NCBI RefSeq assembly: GCF_902506425.1
Contig: NZ_LR732469.1
Span: 2,761,519 to 2,825,518 of the forward strand
DNA length: 64,000 nt
Direction: 5' to 3'
DNA from: Novosphingobium sp. 9U
GTDB taxonomy: Bacteria; Pseudomonadota; Alphaproteobacteria; Sphingomonadales; Sphingomonadaceae
Positions 20,126 to 28,988 of the stretch are shown here, one piece after another. The notes under the pieces were generated by a model, which was not told the origin of the DNA, did not search any database, and was given only the letters and a program-made list of their open reading frames with translations. Each line of letters opens with the position of its first letter. Positions within the stretch are counted from its first letter, which is position 1. A program made the position numbers and the translations under genes.

Positions 20126-20548
20126 TTAGCCGAGCCTCTGCTCGAAGACGTTGTAGATCGCGTCGGCCGATCCAACCGTCTCATCACCTACTCGGAACAA
20201 GCCGCGTGTGAATACCATGCGGCGCGTCCGGCGCACCACTTCGGGCACGCAGACGAGGAGGCTGCCGACCTTCACTCCGGCGGCGAAGTGGTATTGCAAT
20301 TGCGCCGTCGAGCAGTTCGGCGCGCCGATCGCATCCACGACGGCCACGCCCAGCGCGATATCCGCAAAGGTCATCAAGGCGCCGCCATGGACCATGCCCA
20401 TGTGATCGTTCGCGACAACGTCTCCGCATGGGAGGCAAAACTAGCGGGCGCCTGGCTCTCCCCGCGCCCAGATCGTGCCGACTGTCGCCGAGAACGCGCG
20501 GGTCGGCAGTGCCGACCAGCCTTGTGCTTCGAATTCCGCCTCCTGCAT
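20126..20548 (-). pseudogene. PaaI-type hotdog thioesterase interrupted by an in-frame amber codon
   Basis: Read from an ATG at 20548, one frame runs 140 codons to the stop at 20126 but contains a TAG at 20443-20441 (codon 36). The first 35 residues (AEFEAQGWSALPTRAFSATV...) and the part after the stop (FCLPCGDVVANDHMGMVHGG..., then ALMTFADIALGVAVVDA) together make one PaaI-like hotdog thioesterase, with the catalytic region HGGALMTFADIALG. Frame and alignment continue across the stop, so a single substitution (for example TAC, TGG or CAG to TAG) explains it. Restart at the ATG at 20401 would lose the first strand of the fold. It lies 14 bases after the flavoprotein gene and would be its operon partner. 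Confidence 0.7.
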
Positions 20549-20562
20549 CTCCGCTGCGGAAA

Positions 20563-22248
20563 TCAGACCTGGTTGCCCAACCCCGCTGCATGCTTCGCCG
20601 CGATCCAGCCGAAGGTCATCGACGGCCCGACGCTGGCGCCTGCGCCGGGGTAGACCTTGCCCATCGGCGAGGCGGTGGCGACGCCGCAGGCGTAAAGGCC
20701 CTCAATCGGTGTGCCCTCCGGCGTGAGCACGCGCGAGTCGCTGTCGCATACGACACCGCCATAGGTGCCGACGTCGCCCGGCACGATCGGGATCGCGTAG
20801 AACGGACCCTTCTCGATCGTGCCCATGCACTGGTTCGGGCCATCCTTGAAGAACGGGTCGCCCAGCCAATTGTCGTAGGCACGCTCACCGCGGTGGAAGT
20901 CCTCGTCCTTGCCGTTGCGGACGAAGCCGTTCCAGCGATCGACGGTGCCCTTCAATGCAGCGGGGGGAACCTTGATCGCCTCGGCCAAGCCCTCGACGCT
21001 GTCGGCGCGGCGCATCCAGCCGGACTCCAGCCACTTGGCCATGTTCTTCTTGGCCGTGCCCTTACCGGCGACGGTGTACTCGTTCATGTACTGCTGGTCC
21101 ATGATCGCCCAGCTGGGGATCGCCGGTACCGTGCGGTCGCGGATCAGCATGTTTTCGCAGAACTCCTCGTAGGAGCCGCCTTCGTTCATGTAGCGCACGC
21201 CCGATTGGTCGACCTGGATCGCGTGCGGCTTGCCGGTGGTGCTCTGGGTGCCGGGCTTGACGTAGTCGGTTTCCCAGCCGGGCGCCTCGCTCATCTGGAA
21301 GCCGACCATCTGGTCCATCTGCCCCAGCGCCGCGCCCTTGCGCTCCAACTCCTGGTGCATGTCGCCGTGATCGGTCTCGATCCCGTTCGACCACTCCTTG
21401 CGGCTGCCGGGGATGTACTTGTCGCGCATCGCCTGGTTTTGCGAGAACCCCCCGGCGTTCACCAGTACGCCCAGCTTCGCCCCGATGCGCCAGGGCTTGC
21501 CGTCCTTCACCGTCACTACGCCGAGCGCCTTGCCACCCTCGATGATGACTTCGTTCACCGGCGAGTTAACGCGGATGTCGGCGGCGTTCTTCTCCAGCAC
21601 GGCCTTCAGCATGCGGCCCTGCAACGCCGCGCCTGCGGTGACCCAGTGCTTGCCGGTCAGCTTGCCGAGCACGAGCTTTAACGCGATCTTGAAGAAGATC
21701 CTCTTGATCTCCCACGAATGCTTCATGAACGGCAGCTTCATGCCATCGTCGAGGCGCGCGGGCACTTCGAGGAAGCCCTTGCGCAGCTTGGGTGCCCAGG
21801 CGCCGAGTTCCTTCTTGTCGAACGGCAGCGCCGTGACCGTGCGGCTGGTCTTCACGCCCCCGGGCACTTCGTCGTAGTAGTCGGGCCAGAACGTCGAGCC
21901 GCGCTCCAGCTGCACGCCCTGGCTGATGATGAAGTCGAGCATGCGCGGCGCCTGGTTCACGTAGGCGCGCCGACGCTGCGGACTGGTGCCGGGCGTGTCG
22001 GGCGCATCGCCGACGAGGTTGTCGAGGTACTCGACGCCTTTCTCCACGCTGTCCTCGCCGGGGTTCATGAAGCGGTTGGCGGGGATCCACATCACGCCGC
22101 CGGACTTGCAGGTGGTGCCGCCCACCCACTCCGCCTTTTCGAGGATCACGACCGACTTGCCCGCCTGCTTCATCAGCAGCGCCGAGCTCATCGAGCCTGC
22201 GCCGCTGCCGACCACCACCCAGTCGAACGTCTCGTCGAATTGCGCCAT
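20563..22248 (-). CDS. FAD-dependent dehydrogenase, 3-ketosteroid-delta1-dehydrogenase-like
   Basis: The 561-residue flavoprotein starts with a Rossmann FAD motif (VVVGSGAGSMSSALLMKQAG) and EKAEWVGGTTCKSGGVMW, the signature of the fumarate reductase/3-ketosteroid dehydrogenase superfamily. Near the C-terminus, GPFYAIPIVPGDVGTYGG contains the tyrosine and glycine used by KstD enzymes to polarise the 3-keto group, and PGAGASVGPSMTFGWIAAKHA closes the FAD site. It probably introduces a double bond next to a carbonyl of a steroid or other alicyclic substrate; the true substrate is unknown. The ATG at 22248 follows GGAGAGG. The gene is divergent from an enoyl-CoA hydratase gene. Confidence 0.85.
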   Translation of the reverse strand: MAQFDETFDWVVVGSGAGSMSSALLMKQAGKSVVILEKAEWVGGTTCKSGGVMWIPANRFMNPGEDSVEKGVEYLDNLVGDAPDTPGTSPQRRRAYVNQAPRMLDFIISQGVQLERGSTFWPDYYDEVPGGVKTSRTVTALPFDKKELGAWAPKLRKGFLEVPARLDDGMKLPFMKHSWEIKRIFFKIALKLVLGKLTGKHWVTAGAALQGRMLKAVLEKNAADIRVNSPVNEVIIEGGKALGVVTVKDGKPWRIGAKLGVLVNAGGFSQNQAMRDKYIPGSRKEWSNGIETDHGDMHQELERKGAALGQMDQMVGFQMSEAPGWETDYVKPGTQSTTGKPHAIQVDQSGVRYMNEGGSYEEFCENMLIRDRTVPAIPSWAIMDQQYMNEYTVAGKGTAKKNMAKWLESGWMRRADSVEGLAEAIKVPPAALKGTVDRWNGFVRNGKDEDFHRGERAYDNWLGDPFFKDGPNQCMGTIEKGPFYAIPIVPGDVGTYGGVVCDSDSRVLTPEGTPIEGLYACGVATASPMGKVYPGAGASVGPSMTFGWIAAKHAAGLGNQV

Positions 22249-22419
22249 GAACACCTCTCCGCGTGGCCTGTCCGGCCCTGTTGCTGCGCAACTGTTCAGC
22301 ACGATAGGACCCGGCACGCAATGGCGCGCATAGCGCCACGGCGATGCGCGCGGGCAGATTGCTGTGGCTCTACGCGCAAGCCCGGTTATGACGGCCGCGA
22401 TTGAGAGGGAGAGATGCGC

Positions 22420-23229
22420 ATGACCGACACCGTTCCGGCCCTGCCGAGCCTGCAGACGATCGCGCTCTCCCGCGAAGGGCGACTGCTGCGGATCACGCTG
22501 AACCGGCCTGAAACGATGAACGCGGTCAACTTGCAGCTTCATGATGAGTTGGCCGAAGCGCTGTGGTTCGCGCAAGGCGACACTGACTCCGACGTTCTCG
22601 TCCTCACGGGTGCCGGTCGTGCTTTTTCCGCCGGTGGCGACCTCGACCACATCGAGCATAATGCCAGAAACCCGCACTTGTTCGACCATGAGGCGCGCAT
22701 GGCCAAGCGCATCGTCTCGACGCTTCTCGACATCGACAAGGTGGTGGTCTGCCGGCTGAATGGTCACGCTGTAGGGCTGGGGGCCACGCTAGCCCTGCTA
22801 TGCGACGTGATCTTCGCCGCCGAGAACGCCAAGATCGGCGATCCGCATGTCGGATTGGGCCTGGTGGCGGGCGACGGCGGCGCGGTGATCTGGGCGCAGC
22901 GGATCGGGCTGACGCGCGCCAAGGAATACCTCCTCACCGGCGATCTCCTGCCTGCGAGCAAGGCGGCCGAGATTGGGCTGATCAACCATGCGGTGCCGCT
23001 CGACGAGCTGGACGCGCGGGTCGACGCGTTCTGCCAGAAGCTGCTCAAGGGCGCGATGGTCGCGATCCGCGCTACCAAGGTGCTGACGAACCTGGAGCTT
23101 AAGCGCCTCGCCACCGCGCTGATGGATGCGGGGATCGCCTATGAGTCGGTGAGCGTCCGCAGTGCCGATCACCTGGAGGGCATCCAAGCACTGAAGGAAA
23201 AGCGCGCCCCCAACTTCACCGGGCGCTGA
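22420..23229 (+). CDS. Enoyl-CoA hydratase/isomerase family protein
   Basis: The 269-residue crotonase-fold protein has the CoA-binding/oxyanion-hole segment GRAFSAGGDLDHIEHN and the second oxyanion segment RLNGHAVGLGATLALLCDVIFA, with GDPHVGLGLVAGDGGAV after it. The usual catalytic glutamate region is modified (GDPHVG), so hydratase activity is not certain. Of two in-frame ATGs, the one at 22420 has the better spacing to the GGGAG box. Divergence from the KstD-like gene suggests a shared catabolic role for steroids or alicyclic acids. Confidence 0.85.
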   Translation: MTDTVPALPSLQTIALSREGRLLRITLNRPETMNAVNLQLHDELAEALWFAQGDTDSDVLVLTGAGRAFSAGGDLDHIEHNARNPHLFDHEARMAKRIVSTLLDIDKVVVCRLNGHAVGLGATLALLCDVIFAAENAKIGDPHVGLGLVAGDGGAVIWAQRIGLTRAKEYLLTGDLLPASKAAEIGLINHAVPLDELDARVDAFCQKLLKGAMVAIRATKVLTNLELKRLATALMDAGIAYESVSVRSADHLEGIQALKEKRAPNFTGR

Positions 23230-23359
23230 GCAGGTCTTGACCTAAGGCGTGGGGTGAGGCGATAGGGCTTGCACCGGGCTTCAGGCGGACGCCCGTTCAG
23301 ACGGCTCTCGTCCAAGTCCGCTCCAGACGCCGCTTCCGCGGCGAAGGAGCGCGTGCGTG

Positions 23360-24568
23360 ATGAATGAAGATGCCAGTCTGCGCGGTGGCGACGCGATGCC
23401 GCCGCCGATCACCCTTTCAGCATTGTTTCTCAAGTTCCTGCGTTTCGGCGCGCTCGCCTTCGGCGGCCCGGTCGCGCAGATCGCCATGTTGCGCCAGGCT
23501 TTGGTCGAGGAGGAGCGCTGGATCGACAAGGGGCGGTTCAATCGGCTGCTCGCCGTGCTGCAGGTGCTGCCCGGGCCGGAGGCGCACGAGCTGTGCGTTC
23601 ACTTGGGGATGGTTGCCCGGGGTCGGCTCGGCGGTTTGCTGGCGGGGCTTGGATTCATGCTGCCCGGGCTCGTGCTGATGCTGATCGCCGGCTGGGGCTA
23701 CATGACGTGGGTTGCTGGACGGACGGGCTGGTCGGGTGTCCTGCTGGGTGTGCAGATCGTCGTGCTGGCCGTCATCCTGCGCTCGGTCGTCCGCATCGGG
23801 CAGCATATCATCGAGAACCGGCTGCTCGCACTGGTGGCGGCAGGGAGCTTTGTCGCGACGCTGGTCGGCGTGCCGTTCTGGATTCCCTTGCTTGCCGGCG
23901 GGCTCGCCTATGCCTTGGCGAGGCGCCCCATCTGGGCCGTGCTGGTCATCGCCGCCGCTGTCGGGCTTGCAGCGGCATCGATGGTCCTGACCTTGCAGGG
24001 GCAGCAAGCCGGCGGCGTGGCCCATACCTCGGTGACGGCGGGCGCCTTGTTCCTCGCTGGACTGAAGGGCGGACTGCTGACCTTTGGCGGCGCTTACACG
24101 GCGATCCCCTACGTGCGTGCCGATACGGTCGGGCGTGGGTGGATTGGCGATGCCGCGTTTCTGGACGGGATCGCGCTGGCCGGCGTGCTGCCCGCGCCGC
24201 TGGTGATCTTTGCGACGTTCGTGGGCTACGTCGCCGGCGGCTTCGTGGGCGCGCTCATGGTCACCGCCGGCATGTTCTTGCCCGCATTCGCCTTTTCGCT
24301 GCTCCTGTTCGAACGGCTCGAGGCGATCATCGAACACCCTGCGCTGCACCGGGTGCTGGAGGGTGTGGCCGCCGCAGTCGTCGGGGTGATCGCGGCCACC
24401 TTCGTGCATCTGTCACAAGCGACCGCGGCTCACGTCACCACGCCGTGGCTGGTGCTGGTCCTGTTCGGCGCCGCTCTTCTGGCTGCATGGCGGCTCAAGG
24501 GTGCGTGGGTTACGCCGGCCATCATCCTGGCGGGCGCCTTGGTTGGATGGTTGGTGCTGAGCAGCTAG
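23360..24568 (+). CDS. chrA: Chromate transporter, two-domain ChrA
   Basis: The 402-residue membrane protein is made of two homologous CHR domains. The first carries FLRFGALAFGGPVAQIAML and QVLPGPEAHELCVHLG, the second LKGGLLTFGGAYTAIPYV and ALAGVLPAPLVIFATFVGY. Such long-chain ChrA proteins export chromate by proton antiport. About ten hydrophobic helices are visible. The ATG at 23360 follows a GGAG box; a GTG directly before it is also possible. It is a lone gene, and no chrB-type regulator is seen beside it. Confidence 0.92.
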   Translation: MNEDASLRGGDAMPPPITLSALFLKFLRFGALAFGGPVAQIAMLRQALVEEERWIDKGRFNRLLAVLQVLPGPEAHELCVHLGMVARGRLGGLLAGLGFMLPGLVLMLIAGWGYMTWVAGRTGWSGVLLGVQIVVLAVILRSVVRIGQHIIENRLLALVAAGSFVATLVGVPFWIPLLAGGLAYALARRPIWAVLVIAAAVGLAAASMVLTLQGQQAGGVAHTSVTAGALFLAGLKGGLLTFGGAYTAIPYVRADTVGRGWIGDAAFLDGIALAGVLPAPLVIFATFVGYVAGGFVGALMVTAGMFLPAFAFSLLLFERLEAIIEHPALHRVLEGVAAAVVGVIAATFVHLSQATAAHVTTPWLVLVLFGAALLAAWRLKGAWVTPAIILAGALVGWLVLSS

Positions 24569-24572
24569 GTGC

Positions 24573-24779
24573 TCAGTCCTTCGGCTTCACCGTCACCCAG
24601 ATGTCGACGGGCGCTGCGAACTTGCCGGGTGCGGGCTTGCCCACGTCGATCCGCTCGGCGGTGACCAGTTGGCCGTTCTCGAGATTGAAGCTGATCCAAG
24701 GCTTGGGCATGCGCCCGAAGGTCATTTTCTGCAGGGGACGGCCAGTCGCCGTGTTCATGATGGTGGCTACGATGCTCAT
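24573..24779 (-). CDS. Small hypothetical protein (68 aa)
   Basis: The protein starts MSIVATIMNTATGRPLQKMT and ends in PVDIWVTVKPKD. It is soluble, with alternating beta-like segments and no Cys. It lies four bases after chrA on the opposite strand. The Shine-Dalgarno is weak and a start at the inner ATG (MNTATG) is possible. I recognise no family; the residue composition and absence of rare codons make it plausibly real. The 198 bases between it and the MFS gene hold nothing further. Confidence 0.5.
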   Translation of the reverse strand: MSIVATIMNTATGRPLQKMTFGRMPKPWISFNLENGQLVTAERIDVGKPAPGKFAAPVDIWVTVKPKD

Positions 24780-24977
24780 GCCCGTCCGGTAGCCGCGGCG
24801 GAGCGCACGTGTCCATCGGGCGAGGCTCACTATCGACAGCCACGCGGCAGCTATGAATTGCGTCCACTTGCAGCGGCAGCGATCCTTGGCGCGCAAAAAG
24901 CATCTGTCGCGCCATTGACGTTGTGCAGTGCAGCATACCATCTCCTGCGCTCACTCGAACCTGGAGATGCCGCCCCG

Positions 24978-26171
24978 ATGACCAAGGCTACGCCTTCGGC
25001 ACACCCCGCGCTTGTCACCCTGGCGCTGGCCATGGGCGCCTTCGCGATCGGCACCACCGAGTTCGCGGCAATGAGCCTGTTGCCCTTCTTCGCCGCCGAT
25101 CTGCACATCGACGAGCCCGCCGCTGGCCACGCCATCAGCGCCTACGCGCTGGGCGTCGTCGTCGGCGCGCCGGTCATCGCGGTGCTCGCGGCGCGCATCG
25201 CCCGGCTCACGTTGCTGATCGGGCTGATGGCGCTGTTCGCCGTCGGCAATGCGCTGAGCGCGATCGCGCCCAGTTACCATGCCCTGCTCGTGTTCCGCTT
25301 CATCACCGGACTGCCGCACGGCGCTTACTTCGGCGTGGCGGCGCTGGTCGCCGCGGCCCTGGTTCCCGACAACAAGCGCGCGCTGTCGGTTGCCCGCGTG
25401 ATGACCGGTCTGACCGTCGCCACCATCATCGGCGTGCCGATGGCCAACTGGCTCGGCCAGGCCTTCGGCTGGCGCACTGGCTTCGGGCTTGTCGCAGGGC
25501 TCGCCGCGGTGACGATGGTGCTTGTGGCGCTCTACGCGCCGCTCGGCGAACCCAGCCGCGACGCGAGCCCCTTGCGTGAGCTGGGCGCATTGCGTCGGCC
25601 CCAAGTGCTGCTGACGCTGCTCACCGGCGCGATCGGCTTCGGCGGGTTCTTCGCGGTCTACACTTATATCGCGTCGACCTTGATCTCGGTCACTCATGTC
25701 TCCGAGCGGTGGGTGCCCGTGGTTCTGGCCGTGTTCGGCGTGGGCATGACGATCGGCAACCTCGTCGCGGGGTGGGCGGCCGGCTACAGCATCAACCGCA
25801 CGGCCATCGCGATCATGCTGTGGACCACCGCGGCCCTGGCGTTCTTCACCACCTCGACCGACAGCTTGTGGACGGTGACGCTCGCCGTGTTCCTGATCGG
25901 CCTGGGCGGGGGTCTCGGCGCAGTGCTGCAGACCCGGCTGATGGACGTGGCGGGGGACGCGCAGGCGCTCGCGGCAGCTGCACATCACAGCGCCTTCAAC
26001 GTCGCCAATGCGCTTGGCCCGTGGCTTGGCGGCCTGGCGGTTTCGGCGGGTTACGGGTTCGCTTCGACTGGCTGGATCGGCGTGGCGCTGTCGCTCGGCG
26101 GGCTGGCGGTTTTCCTCCTCGCGCTGGCTCTGGAACGACGCTCGTCGAAAATGGCGGCTCGGATCGCCTAG
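24978..26171 (+). CDS. MFS transporter, DHA1 arabinose-efflux-like family
   Basis: The 397-residue protein has twelve transmembrane helices. The first helix, MGAFAIGTTEFAAMSLLPFF, and the conserved loop after it resemble AraJ/YdhP-type exporters. The helix-4 region RFITGLPHGAYFGVAALVAA is typical of the group. It is expected to export small drugs or sugars by proton antiport; the substrate is unknown. GGAG at 24962 is a rather distant ribosome binding site for the ATG at 24978. It is a stand-alone gene. Confidence 0.88.
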   Translation: MTKATPSAHPALVTLALAMGAFAIGTTEFAAMSLLPFFAADLHIDEPAAGHAISAYALGVVVGAPVIAVLAARIARLTLLIGLMALFAVGNALSAIAPSYHALLVFRFITGLPHGAYFGVAALVAAALVPDNKRALSVARVMTGLTVATIIGVPMANWLGQAFGWRTGFGLVAGLAAVTMVLVALYAPLGEPSRDASPLRELGALRRPQVLLTLLTGAIGFGGFFAVYTYIASTLISVTHVSERWVPVVLAVFGVGMTIGNLVAGWAAGYSINRTAIAIMLWTTAALAFFTTSTDSLWTVTLAVFLIGLGGGLGAVLQTRLMDVAGDAQALAAAAHHSAFNVANALGPWLGGLAVSAGYGFASTGWIGVALSLGGLAVFLLALALERRSSKMAARIA

Positions 26172-26269
26172 GGCGGCACTGCCTCTGGGGGCAATGAGCA
26201 TGAGCATCATCAATCCTTAACCAATCGGACTCACAAGGGCAGAACGGCGAGCTGCAGCTTGAGGGGCGC

Positions 26270-28096
26270 ATGATCGACTTGCAGAACGTCATCCTGGAAA
26301 TGATCGCCAAGGGCGAATCCCTGGGCGACACCGCCGACAGGCTCTGCCTCGAAGTCGAGCGCCTCATTCCCGACGCAGTCTGCTCGGTCGCGACGATCGA
26401 TGCCGATGGGCGGCTCAACTCGCTCGCTGCGCCCAGTTTGCCGCGTGCTTATTCCGATGCCCTGCAAGCCGTTCCGATCGGCCCGCAAGTCGGTACCTGC
26501 GGTGCTGCCGCGTTCCATGGCAGGGACGTGATAACAGAGGACATCCGCGCCGATCCGTCGTGGGAGGGATACCGCCACCTCGCCCTGCCCTATGGGCTGC
26601 TCGCGTGCTGGTCGCATCCGATCTTCGATGCCCAAGGTACCGTGATCGCAACCTTTGGCTTCTATTACCGCCAGTGCCGCACACCCACTGCGCACGAGCA
26701 CGAGTTGGCCGAGCAATGTGCACGCCTGTGCACCATCGCACTCGACCGGCACCGCCGCGTGCTGGAGCATCAGCGCCGCGCCACGATCGACGATCTTACC
26801 GGCCTGCTGAACCGATCGGCCTTTGATGCAGCACTGACGCAGCTCGATTGCACCGTCCCCGGTGCCTGGGCGCTGGCGGTGCTCGACCTCGACAACCTGA
26901 AGGTGGTCAACGATACCTTTGGCCACGCCGCGGGCGACTGCCTGCTGCAGCATGTCGCCAAGCGACTGCAGCAAGTGGCACGACCGGAGAAGGTCTACCG
27001 GCTAGGCGGCGACGAGTTCGCGGTCATCCTGACGCATGACGACATGCTGCGCGACCTCGACGCGACAGCGGCGGCCTATCTGGAGGCCTTGTCCCCGAAT
27101 GCCGATTGCGGCGGCAACGTGATCGGCCCGCGGGCGACGATTGGACTTGCCGTGCTCGCAGCCGGCGACCGGACCGCCGAGCGGGTCCGCCAAAATGCCG
27201 ACTTCGCGCTCTACCATGCCAAGGAGACCGGCCGCGGCGGTTACGTGCGCTACTGGCCCGGGATCGGCACGCGCATGACGCGGCGGCTGACTGCGGTGCG
27301 CGAAGTGGACGCGGCGCTGCGCGAGGATCGGATCGAGGCGCACTACCAGCCGATCGTCCGCATCGAGACTGGCGAGATCGTCGGGCTGGAGGCGCTATGC
27401 CGGATGCGCCTTGGCCAGAAGCTCCTGACCGCAGCCGCGTTCCACGAGGCCACGACCGACGCGCAGATCGCCAGCGCCCTGACCGAGCGGATGATGCGGC
27501 TGGTGGCCGCCGACCTGCGATCCTGGCTGACCGCCGGCATTCCACTGCAGCACGTCAGCATCAACGTCTCTTCGGCCGACTTCCACGGCTTAACCATCCT
27601 GCCGACCGTGCTCGAGGTGTTCGGACGCGAGGACGTCCCGCTCAAGCACGTGATCCTGGAAGTGACCGAGCTGGTCTACATGGCGGACGACGCCGGCGTG
27701 GTGCAGAAAGCCGTGGCGAAGTTGCGCAAGGCGGGCCTGGAGGTCGCGCTGGACGATTTCGGCACCGGCTATGCCTCGCTCACGCACCTGATGACGGTGC
27801 CTGTGGACTACATCAAGATCGACAAGAGCTTCGTCGATCGCATCGTCGATCACATGCCCAGCATCGCCATCGTCGAAGGCATGGTGGGCATCGCTCACAA
27901 ACTAGGCATCCGCGTGGTCGCCGAAGGCGTGGAGACGTCAGCGCAAGCGCGTCAGCTGCTCGCGCTCGGCTGCACGATGGCGCAAGGGTACTTCTACTCG
28001 CCCGCGGTGAGTGCGGTGGAGGCAGCTTCGATGATGCGTGCCTCGGCCGAGGGCCTTGCAGACCCGACGCCGCAGGCCAAGTGGCGGGTCCTCTAG
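26270..28096 (+). CDS. GAF-GGDEF-EAL bifunctional cyclic di-GMP protein
   Basis: The 608-residue cytoplasmic protein has an N-terminal GAF domain (about residues 10-165, with VGTCGAAAFHGRDVITEDI as in light/oxygen or small-molecule GAF sensors). It is followed by a GGDEF domain with an intact active site in RLGGDEFAVILT, and an EAL domain with GLEALCRM, ILEVTELVYM, DDFGTGYASL and KIDKSFVDRI. Both catalytic motifs are intact, so it could make and break c-di-GMP, switched by the GAF domain. The GGDEF domain is preceded by TIDDLTGLLNR. It is monocistronic and followed by a palindromic repeat. Confidence 0.92.
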   Translation: MIDLQNVILEMIAKGESLGDTADRLCLEVERLIPDAVCSVATIDADGRLNSLAAPSLPRAYSDALQAVPIGPQVGTCGAAAFHGRDVITEDIRADPSWEGYRHLALPYGLLACWSHPIFDAQGTVIATFGFYYRQCRTPTAHEHELAEQCARLCTIALDRHRRVLEHQRRATIDDLTGLLNRSAFDAALTQLDCTVPGAWALAVLDLDNLKVVNDTFGHAAGDCLLQHVAKRLQQVARPEKVYRLGGDEFAVILTHDDMLRDLDATAAAYLEALSPNADCGGNVIGPRATIGLAVLAAGDRTAERVRQNADFALYHAKETGRGGYVRYWPGIGTRMTRRLTAVREVDAALREDRIEAHYQPIVRIETGEIVGLEALCRMRLGQKLLTAAAFHEATTDAQIASALTERMMRLVAADLRSWLTAGIPLQHVSINVSSADFHGLTILPTVLEVFGREDVPLKHVILEVTELVYMADDAGVVQKAVAKLRKAGLEVALDDFGTGYASLTHLMTVPVDYIKIDKSFVDRIVDHMPSIAIVEGMVGIAHKLGIRVVAEGVETSAQARQLLALGCTMAQGYFYSPAVSAVEAASMMRASAEGLADPTPQAKWRVL

Positions 28097-28112
28097 ACTC
28101 TGTCCTGTGAGA

Positions 28113-28192
28113 CGGCATCGGCCCACGCCCCCACCCGACCTCCCAACGATAGTACCCTATGGGAGGTCGGGTGGGGGCGTGGGCCGGTGCCG
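28113..28192. repeat. REP-type hairpin, 33-bp arms
   Basis: The arms at 28113-28145 and 28160-28192 pair with a single mismatch and enclose 14 bases. The sequence ends in GGGCCGGTGCCG, as does the element at 32782-32862, so both belong to one family. It follows the stop of the GAF-GGDEF-EAL gene by 16 bases. Confidence 0.85.
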
Positions 28193-28226
28193 CTTCCGCT
28201 TCATGCGGACAGACTCTAGGCGAGGC

Positions 28227-28421
28227 TCACCTGCCCCGCGTCGCCCGGATCGTGGCGACCACGAGCACGGTCGTGGATAGCAGGATCCCACCGACCAGGC
28301 CGCCGATGCTCAGCAGGCCGGCAGGGGTCACATTCACTTCCGCCTTGAGCTTTACGCGCCTGCCGATGCGGACGAGCGAGCGAGCGGTCTGGCGTTCGGC
28401 GAGCGGGTTCATGCGGGGCAC
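28227..28421 (-). CDS. Small single-span membrane protein (64 aa)
   Basis: The frame encodes a basic N-terminal half (LAERQTARSLVRIGRRVKLK) followed by one hydrophobic helix (LLSIGGLVGGILLSTTVLVV) and a short basic tail, the layout of a small inner-membrane protein. A GGAGA box five bases before the GTG at 28421 favours that start; an ATG at 28412 is the alternative. No family is recognised. It is 35 bases after the next upstream gene on the same strand and could be its operon partner. Confidence 0.55.
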   Translation of the reverse strand: MPRMNPLAERQTARSLVRIGRRVKLKAEVNVTPAGLLSIGGLVGGILLSTTVLVVATIRATRGR

Positions 28422-28456
28422 AACGTCTCCACTCGCCGAAGGTTCTCGCACGATAT

Positions 28457-28792
28457 CTAACTCGGCAGAACCGGTTCGCCGAGCGCTTGGAACACTGCGG
28501 TGTAGCAAGTGCCGAAATCCTGCGCGTCGCTCTGCGTCAGCTTGCCGCTCTGCGCGGCCTCGCCCATCTGGCCCAGGAACGCCATCGGATCTTCGGCTTC
28601 CCACTCGTAGATAGCCAAGTAGGGGTTGGTGTCGGAGCCCATCAGCTTGGCGACCAGCTCCCACCGGCTCGCCTGCGTGAAGCCAAACTGGTTCACAAGC
28701 TCAGGCAAGTGGCAGTTGTTGTACCAGTCGTGGAATTCCTGCTCCCGGCCCGGCTTGGGCGTGGTGAGCGCGATCATCCTCATCTTGACCAT
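28457..28792 (-). CDS. Dimeric alpha/beta-barrel (DUF4286-like) protein
   Basis: The 111-residue protein begins MVKMRMIALTTPKPGREQEF and contains FHDWYNNCHLPELVNQFGF, a pattern typical of small ferredoxin-like dimeric alpha/beta-barrel proteins. Such proteins often accompany catabolic enzymes and have no known general activity. A GAGGAAG box precedes the ATG. The neighbouring gene on the same strand is a small membrane protein; the divergent one is a LuxR-type regulator. Confidence 0.7.
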   Translation of the reverse strand: MVKMRMIALTTPKPGREQEFHDWYNNCHLPELVNQFGFTQASRWELVAKLMGSDTNPYLAIYEWEAEDPMAFLGQMGEAAQSGKLTQSDAQDFGTCYTAVFQALGEPVLPS

Positions 28793-28988
28793 GTGTTCGG
28801 CTTCCTCTCGATTGTGGCGCCAATCATCGGCAATGCCGCCCAAGCTGGCAAGCGCGCAAAAGCGACATCGTGCGGGCGACATCGCGCGGGGAGCCAGCAT
28901 GCATCGAACCGGGACGGTTGTAATTCGCTTGTCATTTTGAACACGTCTCCGCTTCACCGACCACGCACAAACACGTAGTTATGCGAGG

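Noticed and set aside
20126..20401. Thioesterase starting at the internal ATG 20401
   Set aside because: It would lack the first strand and helix of the hotdog fold and has no ribosome binding site; the fused reading with an amber codon fits better.
28422..28446. AGAAC-N16-CGTT as an EcfG promoter for the small membrane protein
   Set aside because: The -10 end abuts the start codon, which leaves no room for a leader, and one -35 base differs.
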